Below, one piece after another: positions 42,107-51,402 of a stretch of 64,000 bases of DNA. This DNA is from Paenibacillus sp. UNC451MF. Its GTDB lineage: Bacteria; Bacillota; Bacilli; Paenibacillales; NBRC-103111. The stretch spans positions 1-64,000 of the forward strand of contig NZ_JMLS01000021.1 in the NCBI RefSeq assembly GCF_000686845.1. The letters are read 5' to 3'. The position numbers and the translations under genes were made by a program. The notes under the pieces are model-generated. The model worked only from the letters and a program-made list of their open reading frames with translations, did not search any database and was not told the origin of the DNA. Numbering within the stretch: the stretch's first letter is position 1; each line of letters starts with the position of its first letter.

Positions 42107-43033
42107 ATGGAGGTACAAAGCAAATGGAAAGCCAGCTGGCAGACCGCACGGAAGCATAAGGCACTGTATCTTTTAATGGTACCGGGCATTTTGTATTACA
42201 TTATTTTCAAATATGTTCCCATGTATGGGGTCATTATCGCGTTTCAAGACTATTCCATGGGGCGCGGCATATGGGGCAGCAAGTTCGTCGGGCTGAAACA
42301 TTTCGTTGAATTTTTCGTCAATACGCCGGATTCTTGGAAGCTGATCCGCAATACGGTGCTGCTTAATGTGTACGATCTTGTATTTCATTTTCCGGCTCCT
42401 GTCATACTGGCGATTTTATTTCATGAGCTAAGAAACAAGTGGTTCAAACGGTTCGTGCAAACGGTCAGCTATATGCCGCATTTTTTATCCACTGTTGTCA
42501 TTGCCGGTATTCTTGTCATCTTCTTGTCCCCTACGACCGGCATTATGAACTTTATTCTCAAATGGTTCGGCCATGAGCCGATCATGTTTCTCGGGCTTCC
42601 CGAATGGTTCCGGACGATCTATATCGGCTCCGAAGTTTGGCAAAAAATCGGATGGGGCACCATCCTCTACTTGGCGGCCATCGCAGGAATAGATCCTGCC
42701 TTGTACGAAGCGGCCAAGATGGACGGTGCGAACCGGCTGCAGCAGATGCGCCATATTACGTTCGTTGGTATGGTTCCGGTCATGATTATTTTGTTCGTGC
42801 TAAATCTTGGACATTTTATGGAAATCGGATTTCAGAAAATCATACTGCTGTATAACCCGTTAAACTACGAAACCTCCGACGTCATCAACACCTTCGTGTA
42901 CCGAAGAGGGATTCTCGATGCAGATTTCAGCTTTGCTTCTGCAGTCGGGCTGTTCCAGTCTGCAATAGGGCTGGTGCTGGTCGTTACGGCTAACCGTATT
43001 GCCCGCAAATATTCCGAGACGAGCTTATGGTAG
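42107..43033 (+). CDS. sugar ABC transporter permease (LplB type)
   Basis: 308 residues, ATG after CAGGAGTG. Six membrane helices are evident and the binding-protein-dependent permease loop that contacts the ATPase is AAIAGIDPALYEAAKMDGAN. The sequence is of the LplB/YtrB polysaccharide importer type in Paenibacillus. It forms the heterodimeric channel with the next gene product and takes substrate from the lipoprotein encoded at 43985. The ATPase is not in the operon. Such systems share a single MsmX-type ATPase encoded elsewhere. Confidence 0.92.
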   Translation: MEVQSKWKASWQTARKHKALYLLMVPGILYYIIFKYVPMYGVIIAFQDYSMGRGIWGSKFVGLKHFVEFFVNTPDSWKLIRNTVLLNVYDLVFHFPAPVILAILFHELRNKWFKRFVQTVSYMPHFLSTVVIAGILVIFLSPTTGIMNFILKWFGHEPIMFLGLPEWFRTIYIGSEVWQKIGWGTILYLAAIAGIDPALYEAAKMDGANRLQQMRHITFVGMVPVMIILFVLNLGHFMEIGFQKIILLYNPLNYETSDVINTFVYRRGILDADFSFASAVGLFQSAIGLVLVVTANRIARKYSETSLW

Positions 43034-43047
43034 AAAGGAGGAAAAGT

Positions 43048-43911
43048 ATGCGTTCGAAATCAAGTGTGGCATCAGCAGTTTTTGATGCGCTTAACGTGTG
43101 CCTGATGATTCTGCTTATCCTTATTATGGTTTACCCCATGGTGTACGTGTTCTCCGCTTCCATCAGCGATAATGCAATGGTTGCGAGCGGCAAGGTGATT
43201 CTGTGGCCTCAAGCGCCGACCTTAGCTGCCTATGAACGTATATTTGCCGACAAGCAATTGTGGGTCAGCTATTGGAATACGGTCCGGTATACAGTCGTTC
43301 ATACAGTATTCACTTTGATCGCTACCTCGGCAATGGCGTATCCGCTGGCCAAGAAATGGCTTCCCGGCCGCCAAACGATCCTGTTACTGGCCGCTTTTAC
43401 GATGCTGTTCAACGGAGGTCTTATTCCAACCTTCATCGTTGTCAAACAGCTGGAGCTGTTAAACACGATATGGGCGATTGTACTGCCGACGCTTATCAAT
43501 ACTTGGCATTTGTTCATTATGCGCACCTTTTTTGAAGCGCTTCCAGAAGAGATTGAGGATGCGGCTACGATGGATGGCTGCAGCTCCTTCCAAGTGCTGG
43601 TGCGAGTAGTGATGGCGCTCTCCATGCCGGTGCTTGCGACGATAGGTTTGTTCACGGCCGTCAATCAATGGAATGCCTTCTTCGAGGCGCTCATTTATTT
43701 GAACGACAACACGATGTATCCGCTGCAGATTATGATTAGGAACTATTTGATCGCAGGCTTGAACCCGGCTCAGGGAGAGGGTGACCTGTTAACTATGGAG
43801 ACAGTCAAATACGCGCTCATTGTCGTTGCTACCTTGCCTATTTTGTGCGTGTATCCTTTTATCCAAAAATATTTTGCGCAAGGAAGCATGGTTGGCGGTG
43901 TGAAGGGCTAG
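43048..43911 (+). CDS. carbohydrate ABC transporter permease (YtcP/LplC type)
   Basis: 287 residues from ATG 43048, where GAAAGGAGG is directly upstream. An earlier in-frame ATG at 43027 lies inside the previous gene's end. Six membrane helices. The EAA loop reads LPEEIEDAATMDGCSSFQVL. It partners the preceding permease. Confidence 0.92.
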   Translation: MRSKSSVASAVFDALNVCLMILLILIMVYPMVYVFSASISDNAMVASGKVILWPQAPTLAAYERIFADKQLWVSYWNTVRYTVVHTVFTLIATSAMAYPLAKKWLPGRQTILLLAAFTMLFNGGLIPTFIVVKQLELLNTIWAIVLPTLINTWHLFIMRTFFEALPEEIEDAATMDGCSSFQVLVRVVMALSMPVLATIGLFTAVNQWNAFFEALIYLNDNTMYPLQIMIRNYLIAGLNPAQGEGDLLTMETVKYALIVVATLPILCVYPFIQKYFAQGSMVGGVKG

Positions 43912-43984
43912 ATCAGTCAGGATAGTCGCAGATGACATGAGCATCTGTTTCTATAATAATAAAAGAGACGATGGAGGTCGAAAT

Positions 43985-45556
43985 ATGAAGCTGAAACCAA
44001 GAACAGCGGCAGCAGCACTTGTGCCGGTTATGCTGACAGGAGTTGTGACGGCATGCAGCAGCGGCGGTGACAAGGCGGGAGATCAGGGGGTAAGCGCATC
44101 CGGACAGAAAAAGCCGGTAACGTATACATGGCTTGCGGAGGATCGGGTGGAAGGACCTGTACGTCAAGATTGGGAAATATTCAAGGAGCTTGAGAAAAGA
44201 ACCGGGGCCAAGATCGAGTTTCAAGCGGTTCCTAGTACATCAATGGAAGAAAAGAAAAAAATCTTGATTGCTACGAACTCCGTAACCGACTTTATGCACG
44301 TAACGAATCGGGATGGGCGGGAGCAAGGGCCTGAGGGCGTGTTTTTGAATTTGAAAGATTACTTGGACAAGGCTCCGAATATTAAAAAATATTTCGATAG
44401 CAACCCAGAGGCGTTGGCGCAAGCAACGGCAGCGGACGGCGGCATCTATACCGTGCCGAATCTGGACTCCTATGTGGGAGGCAAAGGCTTTGACCTGGCC
44501 TGGTACGTAAGAAAGGATTTAATGGATAAATACGGACTGAAGGCACCCACTTCGCTGGAGGAATTTTATCAGCTGCTGAAGGAATTCAAACAACGTAATC
44601 CGGATTCGTACCCACTGACTCTGTCACCTCCGGCAACGGATAAGATGGGCTTGTACACCATTTTTCTTAGATCATTTACAGGTATTCAAGGCCTTATTAA
44701 TATGGACCCTTCTACAGAGCAGTTTGTATTTGCAGGGTACAACAAGGGCTTCAAGGATGCTCTGAATTATATGAACAAATTGTATGCCGAAAAGCTGCTG
44801 GACCCTGAGTATTCCTTGTTGACCCGAGCGCAGTTTGACGAACGTATGATTTCCAACAAATCGTTTGTGACCTACTACTATAAGGCGGACATGGATGCGT
44901 TGATCAATAAGGCGCGTACCGCAAGCGGCAATGCGCAGTTCGATCTGGACGGCTTCATGCAGTTTGCGGCCCCAGGGGTCAAGAACTATCAGTTTGCCCG
45001 TGCAGTCGTCAACGGCAATGGGGTAGCCGTATCGGCTAAAGTGAAGGATAAGCAAGCTGCGGTTCAACTGCTGGACTATTTGGTCAGTGATGAAGGCAAG
45101 AAGCTGCTTTCGCTTGGTATCGAAGGAAAGACGTATAAAATGGTTGATGGCAAGCCGAGATTCATGGAAGAGTTCGGCACGGCTCCGTATAATACGCTTC
45201 GTCGTGATTATGGAGTATGGTACCCGGGGATCGGTTCGGACTTCGCCATTGCACGGGTAGCCTGGGAGAGCGCTTTGGATGAGAAAACAAAGAAGATCAA
45301 CGCGGCGTATGAGCCAATGATTGTGCCTGCTCCGAGATCCTACGTGAAGACCAAAGAGGAGCAGGAGCTTGAAAAATCAAAGCTGAGCAACCTGAACAAA
45401 TTTATGGATCAGAAGATGGTCGAGTTCGTGGTCGGGAAGACGCCGATCAATGACGATACGATCAAGCAGTTCATCGATCAGGCGAAAAAACTCGGCTTAG
45501 ATGAAATCATTACCATGTATAACACGGCTTACAAACGGACTTACGGCTCGAAATAA
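43985..45556 (+). CDS. extracellular sugar-binding lipoprotein (LplA type)
   Basis: 523 residues from ATG 43985 with GGAGG upstream. The earlier frame start at 43937 has no signal. The N-terminus is a lipoprotein signal ending VVTACSSGG, so it is lipidated at the Cys and tethered outside. The size and sequence match the long type 1 oligosaccharide binding proteins that go with LplB/YtcP permeases. It delivers sugar to the two permeases encoded just upstream. Confidence 0.92.
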   Translation: MKLKPRTAAAALVPVMLTGVVTACSSGGDKAGDQGVSASGQKKPVTYTWLAEDRVEGPVRQDWEIFKELEKRTGAKIEFQAVPSTSMEEKKKILIATNSVTDFMHVTNRDGREQGPEGVFLNLKDYLDKAPNIKKYFDSNPEALAQATAADGGIYTVPNLDSYVGGKGFDLAWYVRKDLMDKYGLKAPTSLEEFYQLLKEFKQRNPDSYPLTLSPPATDKMGLYTIFLRSFTGIQGLINMDPSTEQFVFAGYNKGFKDALNYMNKLYAEKLLDPEYSLLTRAQFDERMISNKSFVTYYYKADMDALINKARTASGNAQFDLDGFMQFAAPGVKNYQFARAVVNGNGVAVSAKVKDKQAAVQLLDYLVSDEGKKLLSLGIEGKTYKMVDGKPRFMEEFGTAPYNTLRRDYGVWYPGIGSDFAIARVAWESALDEKTKKINAAYEPMIVPAPRSYVKTKEEQELEKSKLSNLNKFMDQKMVEFVVGKTPINDDTIKQFIDQAKKLGLDEIITMYNTAYKRTYGSK

Positions 45557-45583
45557 AGCTTTATTCAATATTATGCAAGGGAG

Positions 45584-45616
45584 CAGGCTCTTATCAGAGG
45601 ATAAGGGCTTGTTTCT
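45584..45616 (+). terminator. terminator after the sugar ABC operon
   Basis: CAGGCTCTTATC pairs with GATAAGGGCTTG (12 pairs including G-T) around AGAG, then TTTCT. Confidence 0.7.
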
Positions 45617-45671
45617 ATTGAGTACACTTACTTGAAAAGAAAGGGAGCAACATTGAACTCCAGATCATGGA

Positions 45672-46964
45672 TTGAAGCTTATTTTTCATAAAATATTTAC
45701 CGATGGTACATTATTCGTTATTATGGATGTAGAGTTATTGAAAGGGTTTACACCGTTGGGTGATTCCGATCAAAAAGCAGGCGAAGGTGGGCTGTCTTTG
45801 AGAGAATGGGATGCAGCAATTCGGCAGCTGATGGAAACACACCATATTGCAGGCTTAGCGGCTTCGGTTGTTCGTGAAGGACGAATGCTGTGGAGCGGAG
45901 GCTATGGATGGGCGAATCTGCAGCGTAGGATTCCGGTGACGAGTCGCACGATATTCCGCATCGCCTCCATCTCGAAGACGGTTGTGGCGTCGGCTTTCAT
46001 GCAGCTTGTGGAGCGTGGCTTATGCGGTATTGATCAGGATGTCGGAGACATCCTTGGTATTCCGCTGCGAAATCCGAACCATCCAGAGCAAGCGATAACG
46101 TTTCGTCATCTGATGACCCATACCTCCGGTTTGCAGGATGAATATGCCCGGTTTGTCACGGATTCGCATAACGAGAATCCTCCAACGCTAACACTCGCGG
46201 ATCTTGTGCTGGAAGGCGGAGCCTATTATACGGATCATCTGTGGGGAATAGGAAAGCCTGGGGATATGGATGGCTTCGAATATTCCAATCTGGGAGCTGT
46301 CATATTGGCTGCTGCGGTCGAGAGGCTATCGAATGAACGATTCGATCTTTACTGCCGCAAACATTTATTCGAGCCCTTGCAGATGAACGACACGAGTTTT
46401 TACATTGGCGATTTTGCGCAGAAGATGGACGACATAGCCGTCCTCTATGAATATGACAACGAAGCTGATAGCTATCTTGTGGGGACTGATGATTTCGGCG
46501 GTCAACTACCAGCTCCGACGGATTACAGCAGCTATGTGCCGGGAACGAACGGGGCACTGTTCAGTCCGCAGGGGGGACTTCGCACGACGGTAGATGATCT
46601 CACCTCGTTTTTATTGGCTCATGTGAATGAGGGCTGCTTTCGAGATGTGAGGATTTTGCATCCAGAGACGGCGAAGCTCATGCATACGGCACATTGGACA
46701 GGGCATCGGCATGATGGTTTTTTCAAACATAGCGGGCTCCAGTTCCATAGAACTAACGAGCTGATACCGGGACAATGGCTTGTCGGGCATGCAGGTGACG
46801 CTTACGGGCTGCTTAGCGATATGTACTTCCATGAGCAGGAACGTTGGGGGTTCATCATGATTATGAACGGCGTGCATCGCGGTGATAAGGGCGATGGAGC
46901 CTATTTCCGACCAGAGGAAGAGCTGGCGGGGCTGCTGTATGAGACCTTCTTGAAGGACTTATAA
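45672..46964 (+). CDS. serine hydrolase (beta-lactamase class C / PBP4* type)
   Basis: 430 residues if the TTG at 45672 is used. An ATG at 45723 would give 413 residues, and neither start has a good ribosome binding site. The class C fold signature is complete: SxxK in IASISKTVV, Tyr-x-Asn as FEYSNLG, and HAGD as the KTG-equivalent in VGHAGDAYG. No signal peptide is present, so it is cytoplasmic or not secreted by Sec. In this setting it may be a D-amino-acid esterase or amidase. It lies 640 bases upstream of the dpp operon, which processes D-amino-acid peptides, but is not part of it. Confidence 0.85.
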   Translation: MKLIFHKIFTDGTLFVIMDVELLKGFTPLGDSDQKAGEGGLSLREWDAAIRQLMETHHIAGLAASVVREGRMLWSGGYGWANLQRRIPVTSRTIFRIASISKTVVASAFMQLVERGLCGIDQDVGDILGIPLRNPNHPEQAITFRHLMTHTSGLQDEYARFVTDSHNENPPTLTLADLVLEGGAYYTDHLWGIGKPGDMDGFEYSNLGAVILAAAVERLSNERFDLYCRKHLFEPLQMNDTSFYIGDFAQKMDDIAVLYEYDNEADSYLVGTDDFGGQLPAPTDYSSYVPGTNGALFSPQGGLRTTVDDLTSFLLAHVNEGCFRDVRILHPETAKLMHTAHWTGHRHDGFFKHSGLQFHRTNELIPGQWLVGHAGDAYGLLSDMYFHEQERWGFIMIMNGVHRGDKGDGAYFRPEEELAGLLYETFLKDL

Positions 46965-47127
46965 GGCGGTAGGGTCTTTACCAAAGGTTAGATATTTACA
47001 AACGTGTTAATGTGATGTTAGACTATATTACATCATTAGTGTTTCGGCCTCCGGCGGTCGTAGGAAGCGCCCCTTCCTTACATCCCGTACGGAAATTGGA
47101 CGGAAGGCTAATAAGGAGATGGTCTTA

Positions 47128-47484
47128 ATGCCGTACGACAAAGATACGATCTATATTATCGGCGATGCCCAGGTGTCGGTGAACAATCCGATTACGCAGC
47201 AGTTCAACGCTTTTTTTATCGGGCTGGTCGTCGATACGACGAATCATAAAATTATCGATGCCGGATGCTCTTCAACCATTCCGTTAACCTCAGAGTTTGT
47301 ACGGACCATCTTTATCGGTCATCACATGCTGCATTTTGATCAAGTTGCAGAAGAGATACGACGGCGCTATCATGGCTCCTCTCAGAAAGCGTTGATCGTA
47401 GCCTATAAAGACGCGCAAAAAAAATATAAATTAGCACTTAACGGCCGGGAAGTGTCAGGATATCTGCCTTCCGGTACAGTGTAG
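47128..47484 (+). CDS. DUF3870 protein
   Basis: 118 residues from ATG 47128 with AAGGAG nine bases upstream. The ORF could also start at 47119. The sequence (YIIGDAQVSVNNPITQQFNA, FFIGLVVDTTNHKIIDAGCS, SSTIPLTSEF) matches DUF3870. The function is unknown. This small protein is often found near amino acid or peptide catabolic genes as far as I recall. It ends at a strong terminator just before dppA. Confidence 0.85.
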   Translation: MPYDKDTIYIIGDAQVSVNNPITQQFNAFFIGLVVDTTNHKIIDAGCSSTIPLTSEFVRTIFIGHHMLHFDQVAEEIRRRYHGSSQKALIVAYKDAQKKYKLALNGREVSGYLPSGTV

Positions 47485-47524
47485 GCTGCTTTATTTATCC
47501 GTATGGCAACATACCCGTAAATAA

Positions 47525-47580
47525 AACCCAGCAAACGGATATCAGGCATTTGCTCCTGATGCTGTTTGCTGGGTTTTTTT
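47525..47580 (+). terminator. strong terminator before dppA
   Basis: AACCCAGCAAAC...GTTTGCTGGGTT with an inner ATCAGG/CCTGAT part, followed by a run of T. Confidence 0.88.
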
Positions 47581-47607
47581 CATACTCAATTATTGGAGGG
47601 CAATCGG

Positions 47608-48432
47608 ATGAAACTGTACATTTCCATCGATATGGAAGGCATAACCGGGCTGGTAGATGCTACTTTTGTAGATTCCAGACAGTATAACTACACCCGCGGG
47701 CAGCATAGGATGACGGAAGAAGCCAATCATGTGATTGGAGCTGCTTTCGACGAAGGGTGCCAAGAGGTCATTGTCAACGATAGCCATTCCAAAATGAACA
47801 ATCTGCTCATCGAGAAATTGCATCCTGAAGCGCAGCTGATCATGGGCGATGTGAAGCCTTTTTCCATGGTGCAGGGCTTGGATTCCTCCTTCACAGGTGC
47901 CGCGTTCCTTGGCTACCATTCCAGAGCAGGCAGGCCAGGGGTGCTGAGCCATACGATGATCTTCGGTGTGCGCAATATGTTCCTCAATGGAATGGAAGTC
48001 GGAGAGATGGGATTAAATGCATTCGTTGCCGGCTATTACGGTGTCCCGGTACTGCTAGTGGCTGGGGATGACGAGACAGCTGTAGAAGCAGAGGAGCTTA
48101 TCCCAGGGGTTACGACTGCGGTCGTGAAGAAACGGATTTCGCGGACAGCGGCCGTCTGTCTGACACCGGAGAAGAGCGGACAACTGCTGAGGGAGAAGAC
48201 AAAAGAAGCGTTGGCGAACCGGGACAGGGTAAAGCCGCTTCAGCCGCCAGACCAGCCTGTGCTATCTATCGAATTTGCGAACTACGGTCAAGCTGAGTGG
48301 GCTCATTTGATGCCAGGTACGACGATAGATTCGAATAGTCCTGTTGTTACTTTTCAAGCGAAAAACATGCTGGAGGCCTATCAGGCTATGATTGTGATGA
48401 CTGAGCTAGCTATGAAAACTACATTCTGTTAA
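47608..48432 (+). CDS. dppA: D-aminopeptidase DppA (M55)
   Basis: 274 residues from ATG 47608 with TTGGAGGG upstream. The zinc-binding pattern of the DppA decamer is complete: YISIDMEGITG (Asp and Glu), VNDSHSKMNN (His), LGYHSRAG (His). It cleaves D-amino acids such as D-Ala-D-Ala or D-Ala-Gly-Gly. It is the first gene of an operon identical in order to the Bacillus subtilis dppABCDE-ykfABC. Confidence 0.95.
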   Translation: MKLYISIDMEGITGLVDATFVDSRQYNYTRGQHRMTEEANHVIGAAFDEGCQEVIVNDSHSKMNNLLIEKLHPEAQLIMGDVKPFSMVQGLDSSFTGAAFLGYHSRAGRPGVLSHTMIFGVRNMFLNGMEVGEMGLNAFVAGYYGVPVLLVAGDDETAVEAEELIPGVTTAVVKKRISRTAAVCLTPEKSGQLLREKTKEALANRDRVKPLQPPDQPVLSIEFANYGQAEWAHLMPGTTIDSNSPVVTFQAKNMLEAYQAMIVMTELAMKTTFC

Positions 48433-48447
48433 AAAGCGGGTGATAGC

Positions 48448-49380
48448 ATGGCGCAATATATGGTTCGCCGATTTATATCCATGATTGTCACACTATGGCT
48501 CATTATTACGGTTACTTTTTTTCTAATGCATGTTGTTCCGGGTTCGCCTTTTGAAAAGGAAGGGAGAAATTCGAACCCGACGGCTGTGCAAAATTTGATG
48601 GAATTTTACAATTTAGACAAGCCCGTATCTGTTCAGTACCTGATGTACTTAAAATCGCTTTTGACATTGGATCTGGGGCCCTCCATAGGACATTTTCCTG
48701 ACACGGTCAATTCGATGATCGATAGAGGATTCCCGGTATCTCTCCAGCTTGGCCTCGTATCCATTCTCTTCGCCATTGTATGCGGAGTGGCACTGGGAAC
48801 GGTAGCCGCGCTGCGGCACAACCGGATGATCGATTACATGGCGATGATCTTCGCGGTCATCGGCATTGCAGTACCTAACTTTATCGTAGCTACGATGCTG
48901 ATCAAATACGTGGCGGTAGAATGGAAGCTGCTTCCGGTAGCCACATGGGGGAGCTGGAAGCATGTCATCCTTCCTGCTCTTGCTCTCTCCACAGGTCCGC
49001 TAGCGATAATCGCCAGGCTGACGCGAGCCAACATGCTGGAGGTGCTAACAGCGGATTATATCGAAACAGCAAGAGCGAAGGGACTCTCGCCTGCAACGAT
49101 TGTTATTAAACACGCATTGCGCAATGCAATCCTGCCGGTTGTTACGCTGCTTGGTGCTTTGGTTGCGAACGTGCTGACAGGAAGCTTCGTTATTGAGAAA
49201 ATATTCGCCATACCGGGAATGGGCAAATACTTCGTCGACGGCATTAATAACCGCGACTATTCGCTGATTATGGGTACGACTGTATTTTACAGCGCCCTGC
49301 TTGTCTTCATGATGTTCCTGGTGGATATCGCTTACGGATTGATCGATCCCCGCATCAAGCTGCACAGGAAGGAGGGATAA
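48448..49380 (+). CDS. dppB: dipeptide ABC transporter permease DppB
   Basis: 310 residues, ATG after AGCGGGTG. Membrane protein with the N-terminal helix of DppB (RRFISMIVTLWLIITVTFFL), the ADYIETARAKGLSP loop that contacts the ATPase and the usual GSFVIEKIFAIPGMGKYFVD ending. Partner of DppC. Confidence 0.95.
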   Translation: MAQYMVRRFISMIVTLWLIITVTFFLMHVVPGSPFEKEGRNSNPTAVQNLMEFYNLDKPVSVQYLMYLKSLLTLDLGPSIGHFPDTVNSMIDRGFPVSLQLGLVSILFAIVCGVALGTVAALRHNRMIDYMAMIFAVIGIAVPNFIVATMLIKYVAVEWKLLPVATWGSWKHVILPALALSTGPLAIIARLTRANMLEVLTADYIETARAKGLSPATIVIKHALRNAILPVVTLLGALVANVLTGSFVIEKIFAIPGMGKYFVDGINNRDYSLIMGTTVFYSALLVFMMFLVDIAYGLIDPRIKLHRKEG

Positions 49381-49382
49381 CG

Positions 49383-50300
49383 ATGAGTGTACCCGATTCA
49401 TTATTTGTCCCTAAGACACAAAGGTTAGGGGCAGCAGAAGCCATCGTGAGACCCCGACTGTCATTCTGGCAGGAGGCCTGGCTTCGATTGCTCCGCAATA
49501 AGCTGGCAATGCTCGGACTCATTATCATTGTAATGGTAGCCATATTAGCTATATTCGGGCCGCTGCTGACGGATCACAATTATTCGAAGCAGTCTCTGCT
49601 GGATGCCAACCAGAAGCCAACGGCGGATCACTGGTTCGGAACGGATGAGCTTGGGCGGGATGTGTACGCCAGAATTTTGTATGGTGCTCGAATCTCCCTA
49701 TTTATCGGCCTGATGGCTGCTCTGATTGATCTCATCATCGGGATGGTGTACGGCGGCATTGCCGGGTACTTGGGCGGTCGAGTCGATAATATCATGATGC
49801 GTTTCGTCGATCTGTTGTATGGAGTACCTTACTTGCTGATCGTTATTCTGCTCATGGTCGTGATGGGGCCGGGTCTGCTAACGATCATTGTTGCCTTGAG
49901 CGCTACCGGCTGGACCGGTATGGCGCGAATCGTACGCGGGCAGGTGCTTACGTTGAAAACCTCAGAGTACGTGCTGGCAGCCAGGACGCTTGGAGGAAGC
50001 GCCAGTTATATTATCCGGAAGCACTTGCTGCCCAACGCAATTGGCGTCATTATCGTGCAGGTTACGTTCTCTGTACCGTCAGCTATCTTCGCAGAAGCCT
50101 TTCTGAGCTTCCTTGGACTAGGCATTCAGCCACCGCTAGCGAGCTGGGGCGTTATGGCGAATGATGCGCTGCCGACGATTTTGTCCGGCCATTGGTGGCG
50201 GTTGTTTTATCCGGCATTCTTTATTTCTATAACGATGCTCGCCTTTAACCTGGTAGGCGATGGCCTGCAGGACGCAATGAATCCGAAGCAGAGGAGGTAA
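49383..50300 (+). CDS. dppC: dipeptide ABC transporter permease DppC
   Basis: 305 residues, ATG two bases after the dppB stop. It has the DppC N-terminal domain (LRNKLAMLGLIIIVMVAILA), the GTDELGRDVYARILYGARIS motif and the C-terminal GLGIQPPLASWGVMAND. The ATPase-contact loop is VLAARTLGGSASYI. Confidence 0.95.
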   Translation: MSVPDSLFVPKTQRLGAAEAIVRPRLSFWQEAWLRLLRNKLAMLGLIIIVMVAILAIFGPLLTDHNYSKQSLLDANQKPTADHWFGTDELGRDVYARILYGARISLFIGLMAALIDLIIGMVYGGIAGYLGGRVDNIMMRFVDLLYGVPYLLIVILLMVVMGPGLLTIIVALSATGWTGMARIVRGQVLTLKTSEYVLAARTLGGSASYIIRKHLLPNAIGVIIVQVTFSVPSAIFAEAFLSFLGLGIQPPLASWGVMANDALPTILSGHWWRLFYPAFFISITMLAFNLVGDGLQDAMNPKQRR

Positions 50301-50305
50301 GGCAA

Positions 50306-51343
50306 ATGCCCGCAAAAGACAGTTCGAAGGTGCGATTGGAAGTGGAACATTTGCACGTATCCTTCACAACGCACGGAGGTGAGGTCAAAGCGGTCCGCGG
50401 CGTCAGCTTTAAGCTCGGCCAAGGCGAGACTCTTGCTATTGTAGGCGAGTCCGGATGCGGTAAGAGCGTTACAGCCCGCAGTGTGATGCGGCTGCTTCCT
50501 GAGAGAACCTCGAGGATTACACAGGGCAGCATTCGATTCGCGGGCAAGGAGCTGACTCAGCTTACGGAGAAGCAGCTGCGCGAGCTTAGAGGCTCCGAAA
50601 TCGCGATGATTTTTCAAGATGCCATGACCGCTCTGAACCCTACGATTACTATAGGGGAGCAGATCATGGAGGGGGTTATCCGCCATCAGAAAATCTCCCG
50701 TTCGGAAGCGCGCAAGCTGGCAGTGGGGATGCTAGGACTTGTCGGCATCTCGAACCCGGAAATGAGGATGAAGCAGTATTTGCATGAATTTAGCGGCGGT
50801 ATGAGACAGCGGATGATGATAGCTATCGCTGCAGTATGCAATCCGTCGATCCTTATTGCGGATGAGCCGACGACAGCGCTCGATGTAACGATTCAGGCGC
50901 AAATTATCGAGCTGTTTCAAATGCTTCAGAAGAAAACCGGTGTTTCCATCATTATTATCACCCATGACTTGGGCGTCGTTGCCAAAATAGCCGATCGGGT
51001 AGCCGTGATGTATGCCGGACAAATCGTAGAAAGCGGGCCGGTACAAGAGCTGTTTTATCATCCGCAGCACCCGTATACCAAAGGGCTGCTGGCTTCCATG
51101 CCGCGTCTGGATACGGATCGTACGCTGCCGCTCACGCCGATTCCGGGTACGCCTCCGGACTTGTTCGCTCCACCGCGAGGCTGTGCGTTCACCGCGCGAT
51201 GTCCTTACGCGATGGAAGTTTGTGAGCTGCACCAGCCTGAGCAGACGAACGTCTCAAGCGGCCACACGGTAGTCTGCTGGTTGCAGGATCCTCGGGCTCA
51301 TAAGCTGTTTAATTCGGCGGAAAGCATCCAAACGGCTCTATAA
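50306..51343 (+). CDS. dppD: dipeptide ABC transporter ATPase DppD
   Basis: 345 residues, ATG after GGAGG. Walker A GESGCGKS, signature FSGGMRQRMMIA, Walker B LIADEPTTALD, then His switch IIITHDLG. The C-terminal oligopeptide domain has the Cys-rich FeS-like stretch (RGCAFTARCPYAMEVC). As in Bacillus subtilis no separate DppF follows, so DppD works as a homodimer or with another ATPase. Confidence 0.95.
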   Translation: MPAKDSSKVRLEVEHLHVSFTTHGGEVKAVRGVSFKLGQGETLAIVGESGCGKSVTARSVMRLLPERTSRITQGSIRFAGKELTQLTEKQLRELRGSEIAMIFQDAMTALNPTITIGEQIMEGVIRHQKISRSEARKLAVGMLGLVGISNPEMRMKQYLHEFSGGMRQRMMIAIAAVCNPSILIADEPTTALDVTIQAQIIELFQMLQKKTGVSIIIITHDLGVVAKIADRVAVMYAGQIVESGPVQELFYHPQHPYTKGLLASMPRLDTDRTLPLTPIPGTPPDLFAPPRGCAFTARCPYAMEVCELHQPEQTNVSSGHTVVCWLQDPRAHKLFNSAESIQTAL

Positions 51344-51345
51344 GT

Positions 51346-51364
51346 CCGGCTATGCCGGCTTTTA
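51346..51364 (+). terminator. small hairpin between dppD and dppE
   Basis: CCGGC-TAT-GCCGG followed by CTTTT, just after the dppD stop. Weak. It could act as an attenuator or a processing stop that sets the higher dosage of the binding protein compared with the permease mRNA. Confidence 0.45.
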
Positions 51365-51402
51365 GAATAAATAATCCATTCAGTAGAAGAGGAGAAGTGC
51401 TT

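Noticed and set aside
45653-45691. TTG with a good ribosome binding site (AAAGGGAG) as the start of the serine hydrolase
   Set aside because: The frame stops after twelve codons and is out of frame with the enzyme. It may be a leader peptide at most, and the hydrolase start remains uncertain.
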